Shown here in pieces: positions 53,001-63,572 of a stretch of DNA of 64,000 bases. The DNA comes from Corbicula japonica. Lineage: Eukaryota > Mollusca > Bivalvia > Venerida > Cyrenidae. The notes under the pieces are model-generated. The model was not told where the DNA came from and searched no databases. It was given only the letters and a program-made list of their open reading frames with translations. A program made the position numbers and the translations under genes. The stretch covers positions 248,001-312,000 of the forward strand of contig JAZAYU010000263.1 of the NCBI GenBank assembly GCA_038501625.1. Reading direction: 5' to 3'. How positions within the stretch are numbered: position 1 is the first letter of the stretch; the number at the start of each line of letters is the position of its first letter.

Positions 53001-55009
53001 GGGTGCTCCAAACCTTCATCATCCAGTTGGGACAGTACATAACCAATAGAATGATCAGAGCTGTCGGTTGCAAGAATGAAAGGTCTATCGAATTTAGGGA
53101 AAGCAAGAATAGGAGCAGAAGTAAGAGCCTGTTTAAGAGTGTTAAATGAGTCTTCACATTCTTGTGTCCATACAAATTTTGCATCTTTCTTCAGAAGTGC
53201 ATTTAATGGTCCAGATATTTTAGCATATGATTTTATAAATTTCCTGTAGTATGAAGTCATGCCTAGAAATGACTTGATATGTTTGGCAGTCTTTGGGCGT
53301 GGATATTCATCTATTGCCTGAGTTTTCTGTGGGTTAACTTTTATTCCATGTTTAGAAATTATGTGTCCTAGGTACTCGATTTCCTTGGTGGCGAATTTGC
53401 ATTTGGTGGGTTGGAGAGTGAGATTTGCATTGCGTAAATTAGAAAAGACTTGAGATAGATCAGAAAGATGTTGGTCGAAGTTGCGACTGAAGACTAAGAT
53501 GTCGTCAACATAGACCAAAGCTATTTTCCAATTGAGATTCTTGAGCACTTTACTCATTAAGTTCTGAAAAGTTAACGGACTGTTCATAAGGCCAAATGGG
53601 AGGCGAGTCCAAGAATAAACAGACTGATGAGTGACAAAAGCAGATTTGTGAGCAGTCTCTGGATCAAGGGGAACTTGCCAGAAACCACTCTTTAGATCAA
53701 GAACAGAGAATACCTCCGCTTTCGCATCGGCGATAGTGTCTAAGATATCAGAGATGTGAGGAATAGGGAAAGAGATAGGTTCAGTGACTTTATTAAGTTC
53801 TCGGTAATCAACCGCAAATCTCCATTCACCATTTTTCTTTTTCACGAGTACCACAGGACTGTTCCAAGGAGAGTCTGACTCCTCAATGAAACCATTATCC
53901 AGCAAGTCTTTAACCTGGCGCTCAGTTTCTCTGCGCATTTCAGGACTTTGCCGGTAGGGAGCCTTTTTGATAGGCTTATTGTCCCCAGTTTCAATTCTAT
54001 GCGAGTGCAGATGAGTAACTCCTAATTCAGAAAAATCTTTAGCAAAAGAACTTCTGTTTTTGCCAATGAAGATAAGGAGTTTTCTCTTTTGGTCTGTGGT
54101 CAGATCACTGTCATCTAGATTGATGCCTAAGTCTTCAGCAATGTCAATGTATTGCTGATCAGAGAGAATTTCAGCATTTATAGAATTCACAGATTCAGAA
54201 TGTTCAGGCACTTGAGTCTTTACATGATCAGTAACCTGTTTGATAGTAGAGAAGTTTATTTCAGACAGAACAGAAACTCTAGTATTAGGTTTAAGAAAAA
54301 TAGGAAGAGCAGTTGGATTCATCAGCCGGTAATGAACCTTGCCATCTAACACTCTTGATAAGCATTTGCCTCCTGCCAGTTCATCTTTGGCCAAGTGTTG
54401 TGGTGGCTCACACAGCACAATGTCTCCATCCTTGAATTTCTTAGTTTTCAAGGGTAATAGAAATTCAGAATGAGGTGGAATAACATGTGAAGTAAGAGTT
54501 TTGCCAAAGTCAGTTTTAGATAGGTCATCAGAAATGAGAGAAATGGTGATAGGCTGATCTTTCTGGAAAGAAATAGAATTTGTCTGAAAGTTCAGCTGAA
54601 TGCCTTCTTTTTGCATAAAGTCACGACCAATAATAATAGGTTCGTGCAGCTTAGGAAAGACATGGAAGGTATGTTCAAAGGGGAAACCATCAATAAGAAA
54701 AGTAAGAGTGATGGTCCCTAGCACAGAATGTATCTCACCACATACACCATAGACATGTTGAATATTAGCACTATCATATTGGGGATTTTTATGTAATTTC
54801 TGCACAATTTTCTCACTAATGCAAGATATGCCAGCACCCGAATCAAAAAGAGACCTGTACTGTTGATTCTCAATGTGGATATAGGCCTTAGAATGTTTAT
54901 CTAGGGAAGAAACTAGAGAGATAGAGGGTTTGACCTCACAATCATGAGTAATGCTAGAGCACTGTTGTTTAGAGCACTGCCAAGGAGCCTGATACTTAGA
55001 CGGAGCCAT
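50066..55009 (-). CDS. pol: Gypsy-type pol polyprotein (PR-RT-RH-IN-chromodomain plus C-terminal extension)
   Basis: 1647 residues, open throughout. Protease LFDSGAGISC (about 55). RT has SPVVLVKKKNG, FSVLDLKSGF, LPFGLMNSP and YVDD (about 500). RNase H has ATDSSDHSIG, TDKEGLALVEAV and YTDNVSVKW. The integrase zinc-binding region is H...H...CEEC (about 935-970). DDE core: WHIDILGG (about 1000), VSDRGQQF (about 1058), GSVERMN (about 1095). A Gln/Asn-rich linker (about 1290-1400) leads to a chromodomain-like segment ending RIKWKDSTKPSTWEY (about 1450). A further 180 residues after TMSGRKRKR are unassigned. There is no CCHC knuckle upstream. It starts at the first Met, MAPSKYQAPW. Copies DNA from RNA and integrates it in the nucleus. 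Confidence 0.93.
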   Translation of the reverse strand: MAPSKYQAPWQCSKQQCSSITHDCEVKPSISLVSSLDKHSKAYIHIENQQYRSLFDSGAGISCISEKIVQKLHKNPQYDSANIQHVYGVCGEIHSVLGTITLTFLIDGFPFEHTFHVFPKLHEPIIIGRDFMQKEGIQLNFQTNSISFQKDQPITISLISDDLSKTDFGKTLTSHVIPPHSEFLLPLKTKKFKDGDIVLCEPPQHLAKDELAGGKCLSRVLDGKVHYRLMNPTALPIFLKPNTRVSVLSEINFSTIKQVTDHVKTQVPEHSESVNSINAEILSDQQYIDIAEDLGINLDDSDLTTDQKRKLLIFIGKNRSSFAKDFSELGVTHLHSHRIETGDNKPIKKAPYRQSPEMRRETERQVKDLLDNGFIEESDSPWNSPVVLVKKKNGEWRFAVDYRELNKVTEPISFPIPHISDILDTIADAKAEVFSVLDLKSGFWQVPLDPETAHKSAFVTHQSVYSWTRLPFGLMNSPLTFQNLMSKVLKNLNWKIALVYVDDILVFSRNFDQHLSDLSQVFSNLRNANLTLQPTKCKFATKEIEYLGHIISKHGIKVNPQKTQAIDEYPRPKTAKHIKSFLGMTSYYRKFIKSYAKISGPLNALLKKDAKFVWTQECEDSFNTLKQALTSAPILAFPKFDRPFILATDSSDHSIGYVLSQLDDEGLEHPIAYGGRALHGHETRWHITDKEGLALVEAVSHFRPYLANSFFTVYTDNVSVKWLKQIKNCQGRLGRWALSLQGYNFEIVHKASQANGNADGLSRRPYTEVKEKSGTELNDTSEAVCQLSDQQSNELAAVTLVYSHDQVLTPSVAPATACTETAPNNEDQDLEQQGSVNTDDPIKQNMDLIFLQREDEFYKNIIKYKLQKELPDDLKKSKLIVAESEQYEISDLGVLLHLYTPRTKGIPKDEKLITQVCVPSILRDDLLKSYHDSLAGGMHQGFERTYAALRQKYYWPSMFGDCQKYIQSCEECQRVKRDIHGKPPPLQPMPIVDLFQRWHIDILGGLPTTKDKYKYVLLVVDSYSKWCEAFPLRTQEATEVAAVLFREVICRYGAPNVLVSDRGQQFLSKLVKALCELFQITRFYTSSYRPLLNGSVERMNSVILQSLRLYCKGQQDDWPELLPSIMMAYRMTPATQSTLHSPFFLLFGREMRLPIDTSLTPKSTLSASFKTHLAQVLQNLDMSRKIAAENIKSAQDKYKQQYDKRSQETKYRPADRVWLYCTKVPTGMAPKLHKKWVGPYYIVVTGPNNTFKLRRCSDNKEVKVLVNATRLKPYFDPNDRPTNPPPGYEHLEEPLNAEEITIEDDNQIPTQQQEPSTSRGKQPANPKFKARPKKSKNTNTDTQTAQTQPNTQQQQQTNTQQQQQQNNQQQSNQQQQQHNHNSQELTQSNQTPNTPLQEPSTSNNQNSQLPNTPTTHKFKTEDIDKIITSKRTKDTLYYRIKWKDSTKPSTWEYASTIPDVFIREYHVNRTMSGRKRKRPLQNHKFFDRLPPNVNFVQPTSRKPFMTGYRETYDLSNQEIYHHQPGFHPVTSTCGVPFKISERKKQMQPYLNSLFDCLQQVDYENWQSKTALLDDGQPVEAKMIRAVITNDETNPLDSTFFKVFLVDSREPIWLPFSQAPIKCVRQLLYRIAAKISQPGKIFKSNKKK

Positions 55010-55964
55010 TTTATCAAAAGCACTTAAAATTCAATAGTAACTGAATAAATAAATTGTATTTAACCAATAATAAATATACTGTAAAATCAGTAAAACTAAC
55101 TTTTATCTGGTAAGTGAAAATAACCTTTCAAAATATATGTCTGTTACCAGCTATGTAAATTTAAGTATTGCCTATAATTATTTTTACAAGTTTGCGAAAC
55201 AAAATTATTTCCAGCACTTATGAGGTGTCTTTTTTTTTTTTAATTTAAGTTTAAACTATTCTGTATGAAAATTACTAAAATTTAATAAATATTGTAGATG
55301 TTACACTGAAATAAATAATTTAGGTAACAATAATTTACACATTTATAAAGGCTTGTAATTTTAACTCAAAACTTAAAATATGAATTAATACTATTTATAG
55401 AGGAATCTGTAAAATATGTAAATGCTGTTCTATATAAAATAAATAAATAGATTTGATTTTTACAACTGTTCGCAATATAGGCAAAACAATATAGCACTAA
55501 ATGTTGAAACTTCACTTACCAACAACTTTATTCAGTTCTAAGCACAGTTTTCACTCCATGTCATCTTCTTCTTTCTTCATTCCTTCCTGGCTCCTGTGTC
55601 TGGTATGGTTTTTGGCTTCTCCAAAGTTATTTGGTTTGGCTCCCTGGTTACGCTTCTATATGGTTTTCGTTGCGGGACTGTTAGAGTCTCTGGCTTTTAT
55701 AAACATTTAATGTCAGTTTGTCATTTGTTGCTCCTCAGATTTTCGTTGTATAACTGCCCAATTTGTTTTAATTTCTTCAAGAAATGTTCATAGCTTCTGG
55801 CATCAACATACAAGTTCACATTTAAACTGTATTCAAATGTATAGCACTTCTGTAATTGGTTGATAATCTATGATTTAACCATAAACTTTATAATTGTTGT
55901 AAGCTTTATTCACTTTCCATTCATTAAGTTCAATCGTTACCACGAGATTCTCGCACCACAAAGC
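55010..55964 (-). other. Leader of the retrotransposon, no gag
   Basis: On the minus strand from the 5' LTR, TGGTGCGAGAATCTCGTGG begins six bases inside and could be the primer-binding site, since it starts with TGG. The donor tRNA was not identified. The rest has no long minus-strand frame. Confidence 0.5.
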
Positions 55965-56739
55965 TGTGACCGTTGGTCGGTGGCCACTAGACGAATGTCC
56001 GAGCTTATTAAGTCTATTTGGGGGAAACTGGCTCAAGCGGCGCAGCCACCGTTTGGGTCTCTTGGTCACGAGCTCAATCCTGTCCCCAACTATTTACTGG
56101 GAACAGGTGAATCAGAACTATAACTCCATTTGTAAGTTCTAAATTCCTTTTTAATTCTGGTGGACTTATCAATATTCAAAGTTATTATAATATAAAATTT
56201 CCAATGTAACACAATGATGAACACATCTAAAACAAGCACCAAATTCACAATGAAGGCGTTTGTATGACTTTACTTGTCGAAAACTTTCTTAAGACTAAAG
56301 ATACATTCTAAAATTGATATTAAGGTTTTCTAAGACAAAACCCTAAAACATAAATTAACCAATGAAAATTTAACAGAAAGTAACCTATTATCCAATGAAA
56401 AGTTATGTTACAAATAGGTGAAACCCTTAGCTCAAATTGGAGAGTTTACTTAACAATTTATTGAGGCTTCACACTTAATCAACAAAATATGGTGAATTGT
56501 TTATACAGCAAAGACCTAGTGCAAGCTGCTAAAATCCTAAGCAGCTTGACTTAATTAAATCTTCTTTGTTAAGATGATAACTTAAAAACATTTAATACCT
56601 TACTTAAATTAAGATGTTAAGTAACAAATTTCAAAATAGCTAAAATCAATGAATAAGAATTTCTATATTTTAAAATTTAAAATAATTAAATTTCAAAATT
56701 ATGCAATAAAGAGTTTATTGCCTGAAATACTTGGTTACA
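55965..56739 (-). repeat. 5' LTR (upstream in element orientation)
   Basis: 775 bases, by eye identical to 47,717-48,491, which implies a recent insertion. Confidence 0.92.
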
Positions 56740-57475
56740 CATATATGTACCAAAAAAGGATTTAATCTGTGAAGTTTTTCATGAAAAGGTGAAATATGCA
56801 TATCAGGAATTGCCACATTCAGAAAACAACAGCCTCCCCACACAGTCAAGAAGAAGAGAGGGGGAGAGAGCATGGTTAATAAAATAATCAGTTTCAAAAA
56901 GGACGCCACTAACAAAAAACAAAAATGAGAACCCGAGGGGTTACCGCCTTGGAACGGTCAGTGGCAAATCAAATTGCCACTGGGGGTTTAAACCAGGTTC
57001 TAGGGTGCACCAACCTCACACTTGCCCCAACAGGTTCTCGTATCACAAGACAAGTACAAATTGTCTTGGTGAAATTGAGTTATTATCTGGAAACCCTTTT
57101 TCTATTTTTAGTAATACTGACCTTGACATTGACCCCACCAGCCCCAAAGTCGAACTTGACCTGTATCTTGTGATGTTACATCTATTTACCAAACAAGGAT
57201 TAAATCTGTGAAGTGTTTCATGAGTTATCATCCGGAAACCATTTTTCTATTTTTAGTAACAGTGACCTTGACACTGATCCCACCAGCCCCAAAATCGAAC
57301 TTGACCTGTATCTTATGACGATATACCTGTGTACCAAAAATTATTTAATTCTGTCAAGCCTTTCATGAGTTATCATCTGGAAACGAAGAATCCGACCGAC
57401 CGACCGACCGACCGACCGACAAGCTCACTCCTATATACCCCCTCAAACTTCGTTTGTGGGGGTATAAAAAGGAAA
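56740..57475. repeat. AGTAACAGTGACCTTGACC tandem family, right part, with terminal hairpin
   Basis: Continues the family cut by the retrotransposon (ATGTACCAAAAAAGGATTTAATC resumes the broken unit). 56,786-56,960 is the dispersed repeat also at 5.2 kb. It ends with (GACC)n at 57,388-57,421 and TATACCCCC...GGGGGTATA hairpin near 57,435-57,468. This ending closely resembles a common molluscan repeat. Confidence 0.7.
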
Positions 57476-57989
57476 AAAAAGTGATCTTCCATGCTTTGAT
57501 GTTTCTGATTGTCTTGAAACCAAAAAAGCTGTTATATATACCAAATTGGTGAATTGTATGGCTTTAAAAAAGGAGTAATTATAAACGAGATTTGTTTCAT
57601 GCCTTTATTTTATTTATTGAAGCAATCTACTAATAACATTATTTCAACGTTCATGCATTTCAACTATGACAACAGAGGTTAAAACACAGTAATTTTCAAC
57701 ATGCATATTTGTTGGTGATTTCTCAAAGACAAAATGTACACCTTCATAGGTTAATGTGGTTCGCTTGCAAACAAGATATAAGAACGCAAATTTATTTCAG
57801 ATTTGAGATTGGCAATTTCATTTTATTGAAACAAATGAATAATAACACATTGAATTCATTAATCTATATTACAAAACATTAATATATATATTATACAATA
57901 AAAACTGTAATATGTTATTTTCATATTTTCAGAACTATTGTTTAATAAAAGAACGAAACAAACATTTGATATTCGAATCCAGAATGACT

Positions 57990-58263
57990 TTTATAAAGGC
58001 GCTATGATTGCGCATACATTTTGATAGATTTTTATTTTGTTCAATTTTTTGACCAGTGAAATCTCTGGAAAACTCTTGTAACGGGTTATTGGGTGGGGTA
58101 TGAATTCGTTGCATTCCTTGTGTTTATTATATACATTTTGTATGTATACAGGGTCAAACATCATATATGTGGGAATATTATACCTCATTTGCATAAGCCC
58201 TTCTGTATTTAATATGACGTCATCCAGTCCATAAATCACATATTGACCGGCTATCCAGTCCAT
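57990..58263 (-). pseudogene. Gene or exon fragment, copy of 46,231-46,380
   Basis: Open for 90 codons on the minus strand: MDWIAGQYVIYGLDDV, then NKHKECNEFIPHPITRYKSF. The inverted copy at 46.2 kb has stops in this frame. The conservation of NEFIPHPITRYKSF-like sequence hints at an exon of an unknown gene or transposon protein. No family recognised. Flanks are non-coding AT-rich DNA. Confidence 0.35.
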
Positions 58264-58526
58264 AATTCTTATATTGACCGTTTTTGATTACTTCAGAATC
58301 TAATATAAGAATAATTATCTTATAAAGTGCGGGTCTGTTGCCTAGTAATATTTAATTTGATTAACAAAAATGGAATAGTAAAAGGCGTGCTTTATATGCC
58401 TGATGGCTTGTAAATAATAAAAAATCTGTATGGGATTTTTTACACACTGAACAAATCAAATTATTATTTAAAAGCAAATTATAGTAAAAATGACAGCAAC
58501 AAAAGATATGAAAGAATTTAGATTCG

Positions 58527-58633
58527 GTATAATATAACAAATAAAACATGGCTTCGGGCCATATACCTTCCTCAGTCTGACCAACCAGTCCGTAAACTTG
58601 CATATTGCCCTCAATGCCATGTTTTATTTGTTA
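58527..58633. mobile_element. Short inverted-repeat element
   Basis: TAACAAATAAAACATGGC is mirrored by GCCATGTTTTATTTGTTA. Total length is about 106 bp. Non-coding, MITE-like. Confidence 0.6.
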
Positions 58634-58639
58634 ATTGCA

Positions 58640-60010
58640 TCATTGGTGTTACATTTGAAAGAAATTCAGGTTCTTTTGCATGGAAAAAGGCTCTCATCAA
58701 TGGTTACTTACCAGGCTTGAAAAGGGACAGTCCCGCTGATTATTTCAAGAAAGATTTTAATATTCAACACAAAACCACAGAAATTGTTTCCTGAGTGGAG
58801 GTATATCTCAACATATTATTATTTTTCAAAAGTGAAACTACAGCAAAAGTTTTGACATTACAAATGGTGTTATATAAGAAAGGGGAGTAATCCTGGAATG
58901 CTTAATCTCAGTTAAATACTGTGAGTACAGTCTGGTTTGTGTCTGAAGATGAAACAGCAACATTATTTTTATAACCAAACCTCAAGATCTTGTTCACTTC
59001 AAGATCCATAAGAAGGTGCATAACAAACAATAAACAATGTACACTAAAAAAAGATCTGAAGAAACCTGATAAATCTAAAATCATAAGTAATATGTGCTGC
59101 AGTTGATCACAAACTTGATGCCTAATAAAATTTTCATAAATTCTTCAGTAACCGCCCATGTCATGTGACTGTTGTATGGCAAAAATGATTGCTTTGTATA
59201 ACATTAATTTATATTTAACATGTAGCAAAAACTTCCAGTTTTGCAACAGAAAATTACAGGTAGAACTGACATAGGGGTTGAAATGCAATAGTTTTTTTTT
59301 AATGAAAGAAGGGTTGAAATGTCTAGGGATTGAAAAGCCTTGCTAATGTTTCTACTTACGTGGGAAATAGCATTCCTAAGCTTTTTTATTTTGTTCACAG
59401 GATTATCTATTGTGTATCTAAGGTTAACTCACAAAATATGAAGTTTAACCGTTAATTATTATTTTTTGACTGCAATAAAATAGCTTGTAACACATCTAGT
59501 TTAGCGGACACTAACTCTAAAGAGCTTTGCTATTGAGAAAATTCATTGATATTGTGTGTCAAACTAGTTCAATTTTAGTGAGTTTAAATGGTGGCTGCCG
59601 CCCCCACACCCCCGCTTTTCTCGCTCAAACGCCACCAGGCTATTGTGTTTTGAATATCCGGGATCCATTAAACGAGATTCTACCATAAAGTTTTAACAGA
59701 TCTTAAGACAATTTAGAAGACTAGGCTACAGGTATGTTGTTAAAAATAGCAAAAATAGAAGTCGTGAAAATGGGAGACACATATCAAAACTGGTACATCA
59801 GTGGACAATTTTAATCTAAATTAATGCCAAATTTTTTAATCAATTTCCAGATATGATATAATTTATTACACCGTATTCCTGGTCATTCTGTCACAGGGTG
59901 GTTCCGATCCGAATCTCTATTTCAACTGGATATTTGGAAATTTCAGAGAACAACATGTTCTTCATGATACTCATCACTATTTAAGGATGGATTAAAATGG
60001 TTTAACTTCT
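58640..60010. other. Intergenic, nothing recognised
   Basis: No gene, repeat or signal that I can support. Confidence 0.4.
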
Positions 60011-60132
60011 TTCCCTATAGACCGTTTGCGTGTGACGTCATCAAATTTACCGGCCGCCATCTTGGAGGTATCCGATACGAAACAGTGCGTTTTAACAAAG
60101 AGAAGCTTGTTTTCAATTGATAACGTGTCAAG

Positions 60133-61774
60133 ATGGTCAATTACTGTCGTGTTAATGGCTGTCATAACAGATCTGATAGAGAAACAGATAAATCTTTTTA
60201 TAGACTACCGGAGGTTATCAGAAATCAGGGGGAAAAAACGGAAAAACTGTCGGAAGATCGCCGAAGATTATGGTTAGCCAGATTAGATCAGGATTTGACA
60301 GGGAAAAACTTGAAGAATGTTCGTGTATGCTCGGATCATTTTATAAACCGTAAGTTACATGAAAAAAGTTGTTTTTAATTTGTATATTGAAAGTATTTAT
60401 CACTAGGCTAGTAGCTGTAAATAATCGTCTATGTACATGTAGATATGAAACTGAAAGTAGACAACTCGTGTTTCAACTTTTACGCATTCCATCATGCGGA
60501 AACAACTTTTTTTTAGAAATTAAATATATGTATGCACATTGTTTTTTTGTCTGTTAAAAAGTAGAATAAAATAATCACATCTTGCTTATATTGATGGATT
60601 ATCTTTTATTTTAATTTTAAAGCATGTTATTTTTCTTTCAGGGAGAAGAGCTGAACTGTATGATAATGATAATCCTGATTGGGCCCCATCAGTGAACATG
60701 GGAACCAGACATCTGAAAACAACACCAGATGTAATGAATGACCGGTATCAACGTAGAACAATGCGCAACAAGAAATGTGATGCGGCCAGAGCTCTTGTCA
60801 TGTTTACTGAGCAATTTGTTGATGAAACACAAGAGGAGATCTGTGAAGATGTGTCGACTGAAAAGTGTTGTCAAACTGACATGGAATCCCCACTTCTTAA
60901 TGCTATGGAAACAGAATTGCAACAATTGCGTTCAGAAAACAGCAAATTAAAAGAAACATTGGCAAGTGTTAATCTTTTCTCGAGGTCATCATTTGAGGGC
61001 AATGATGAAAAAGTAAAGTTTTTCACGGGTCTCCCATGCTTTGCAATTCTGTTGACACTATTTCAGTTTCTTGAACCCTATCTGCCCCCAAAACTATCAT
61101 TAGACAAATTTGAGTGCTTCATGATGACATTGAACAGATTGCGACTGAATACACCAATGAATCAGTTAGCATATCAGTTGAATATTTCGCGTGCCACAGT
61201 ATCTCGGATATTTTCAGATGTTATTGACGTAATGTACGCAAGGATGAAATCTTTGGTTGTGTGGCCAGACAGAGAATCACTAAGAAAGACAATGCCAATA
61301 CAGTTTCAGCGACATTTTGGAAAGAAATGTGCTGTAATAATAGATTGCTTCGAAGTTTTTATTGAGAGACCTTCGAACCTTCGCGCAAGAGCAGAAACCT
61401 GGAGCTCGTACAAACACCACAGTACTGTAAAATTCCTAATTGGTATATCACCTCAAGGCGTAATTTCTTTTATATCAAGATCTTGGGGTGGAAGATGCGG
61501 TGACAAACATATTACTGAAAACTGTGGTTTCTTAAATAACATTCTGCCAGGCGATGTTGTTCTTGCTGATCGTGGTTTCGACATACAGTCAAGTGTTGGT
61601 TCATTATGTGGGGAACTTAAAATTCCAGCCTTTACGAAAGGAAAAGACCAGTTAAACCCAGTTGACATTGAGACTACAAGGCATATAGCAAATGTCAGAA
61701 TACATGTCGAAAGGGTAACCCCCTCCTTGGTTGCAATTATCCATGGTGAAAGAGACTTCTCTCGCATTCTTTGA
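60133..61774 (+). CDS. THAP-domain DDE transposase, spliced, C-terminally truncated
   Basis: Exon 1 (60,133-60,349) encodes a THAP zinc finger: [26 protein letters not shown] and VRVCSDHF (C2CH). The donor is ACC|GTAAGT and the acceptor TTTCTTTCAG (60,641). Exon 2 continues in frame with [14 protein letters not shown], the usual end of a THAP domain. After a coiled-coil-like stretch ([15 protein letters not shown]) comes a helix-turn-helix ([11 protein letters not shown]) and the DDE_4-type catalytic domain: [10 protein letters not shown] (Asp 1), [10 protein letters not shown] (Asp 2), NVRIHVERV (Glu). Just after the Glu the sequence changes to an unrelated tail and stops, so the last conserved helices are missing. 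Roughly 450 residues. Probably inactive. It cuts and pastes its own element in intact relatives. Confidence 0.8.
60350..60641 (+). other. Intron of the THAP transposase
   Basis: GTAAGT...TTTCTTTCAG, 292 bp. Splicing keeps the THAP-to-linker frame. Confidence 0.75.
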
Positions 61775-61779
61775 GAGTG

Positions 61780-62340
61780 CATCACCTGCAAAAAGAAAAA
61801 AAACATCTCATATTAATTTTAAGTGTAAGATCTGGTTTGTATTTTTGCTTGGATGTAAACTGGGACTAATGGCATTTAGTTAAAACTTATTTATTTTTAC
61901 ATCTATTGTGAAACAATTCTTTCATCTTTTATTAATTACGCTCCTGGAATAAAACCAGTACTTGTGCAGAGTGCTGATTGTGGAAAATGCAGAAGAATCT
62001 CATTCCTGTTGAGATTTAAACCCGCAATATCCATATCTGGGGTTTGATGCTCTACCCCTCGACCACTGTTCCTCCAAGACAAACAAAACCTATGTCGCAG
62101 ACTGTCAAATGTCGCTTATTGTCAAAGACAAATACTTTAATAAGCATTAGTGCTTTATCCTACGGTTAATTGTGGATGACAATCAAGCTTCTACAACTAT
62201 GTCAACTATTTCTTCAGAGGGATGTCCCAATTTAAACATACTGGTATAAGGAAAAAATACAGGGTCTCAATATCTGATTTCAGGACCTGTCATTTAACTA
62301 ACTAGTTTTCACATAATTTAACAGTATATAAAACTTACTC
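61780..62340. other. Deleted or rearranged middle of the ISL2EU-like element
   Basis: No nuclease core is found here. It contains the tRNA-like SINE head at 62,011-62,065. Confidence 0.4.
62011..62065 (-). repeat. tRNA-derived SINE head
   Basis: Minus-strand A box TGGTCGAGGGGTAGAGC (62,049-62,065) and B box GCGGGTTTAAATCTC (62,011-62,025), resembling a Ser/Leu-type tRNA. No pairing acceptor stem is evident. Confidence 0.55.
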
Positions 62341-62341
62341 T

Positions 62342-62584
62342 TGCTTTCACCAAGACATTTTTTTCGAACACTGCACTGGAAACTCCAGACACCCATCCAC
62401 AAACAAACTGATTGTAGGCATCAAGCCCCTTCCAGCACTTCAGGTCTTCCTGCGTATATGGGCTTGGTGTAAACACCAGATAGTTAATAATGTCTCTGTG
62501 TTCGATTGCCGGGAGAAGATTCACATCTTGCGACAGATCCTTCGCCTTCAGTTCGTAAGGATCTGTGCCGTTTAACAGTTTCAA
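62342..62584 (-). pseudogene. First exon of a YqaJ-type partner gene
   Basis: MKLLNGTDPYELKAKDL, then YLVFTPSPYTQEDLK and WKGLDAYNQFVCGWV, which matches the N-terminal region that precedes YqaJ nuclease domains in ISL2EU second proteins (family knowledge). It ends at a good donor AAGA|GTAAGT. No following exon with the nuclease core was found before the transposase gene, so the gene is truncated. Confidence 0.55.
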
Positions 62585-62589
62585 CTTCT

Positions 62590-63130
62590 CCTCGTAGCGG
62601 ATCCGTTCCGCGGAATTAAGCCTCTCCTTATACGAAAGTTTTGTGTTCCTTAGACTCTTTCTCCGTCGTTATCAGAAAATAAACGACTGTTGTAAACCAA
62701 AATCTAGAGGCCTCTGATTGGCTGCTGGATGACGTCACACTTGCTCTCTGTATCTATTTTAAAAACTCTCTCTCAAGCTGCTTATCAACAAGGCTTATTG
62801 CTCATCACAATAATTCATGATAAACCTTGACATGGATAAAGCATGATCGAGTAAATATGCACTATTTGTGTTAAAGATTAGAAGTACAGCTGATACTTTA
62901 TAAACCAGCAACTGGAAGGTGTAAACAGCGCACTTAACAACATTATATGGCAAACATTGTGCAGAATTTGTGCAACTCGAAGGTTTAACATATCACAGTA
63001 CTAGGCATTCCAAACATATGTATGGCAATAAATCAGTGACCAGGTTAAGTGGCATCAAATTGCTATCAGCAACCCAGTTGGGATAATGGTAAACATACAT
63101 CTGTAATATTACACCAAGTTCTTTGTATTT
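62590..63130. other. Non-coding right part of the ISL2EU-like element
   Basis: TGATTGGCTGCTGGATGACGTCAC near 62,717 holds a CCAAT-type and a CRE-like site and may be the promoter of the minus-strand gene. Confidence 0.35.
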
Positions 63131-63136
63131 TTAAGG

Positions 63137-63568
63137 TGGTATCATTTGTCACAATATACTTTTAAAGTTGGGGGGAGTGTGGTTTCCTATTTTCATAAAA
63201 TTTCGTGTTATTTAATAATTATAAATCTTTTTATTACTTCAGATATCAATTACAGGGCATATAAATGTTACAGGTCAATCAGGAATTATAAAAAATTAGA
63301 AATATGAAACAATATCTCTCGCTGAGTGTAGCCTTATTGCCGGGAGTCCAAACTTCCAAATTATCCACCATAGTATTAAACTACAGTCACAGGAAGGTTG
63401 TCAAGGTTAACAATGTCTTAGAATTTAGTTCAATAAACTTTACTAGAACAATAGTTATAAACAATGCAAACATGAATGTCAAATTTTCCTTTTGTAGTCA
63501 CTGGGAGAAACATGTTTTGCTATTGTTCTAGTAAAGTTTAACAGTATATTGTGACAAATGATACCACC
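63137..63568. mobile_element. MITE, 432 bp, TTAA target duplication
   Basis: GGTGGTATCATTTGTCAC and seven further bases are mirrored perfectly at the other end (25-bp TIR), flanked by TTAA at 63,133-63,136 and 63,569-63,572. Inside, AAACTTTACTAGAACAATAG (near 63,434) is mirrored near 63,521. Non-coding. TTAA duplications fit piggyBac or Kolobok families; the ends do not decide between them. Confidence 0.8.
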
Positions 63569-63572
63569 TTAA

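Larger units (their letters stand above)
47717..56739 (-). mobile_element. Ty3/gypsy-type LTR retrotransposon, 9.0 kb, gag-less
   Basis: Two 775-bp LTRs with TGTGACCG...TTGGTTACA ends are flanked by a 4-bp duplication CATA (47,713-47,716 and 56,740-56,743). The LTRs are identical by eye over their full length. Order PR-RT-RNaseH-IN places it with Ty3/gypsy; a chromodomain follows. No gag or zinc-knuckle frame was found in the 955 bases before pol, so it would need Gag in trans. 1.56 kb of AT-rich non-coding DNA separates pol from the downstream LTR. Confidence 0.9.

Noticed and set aside
63137..63568. piggyBac element
   Set aside because: TTAA duplication fits, but there is no transposase and the GGTGG ends are not the typical piggyBac termini, so only MITE is called.
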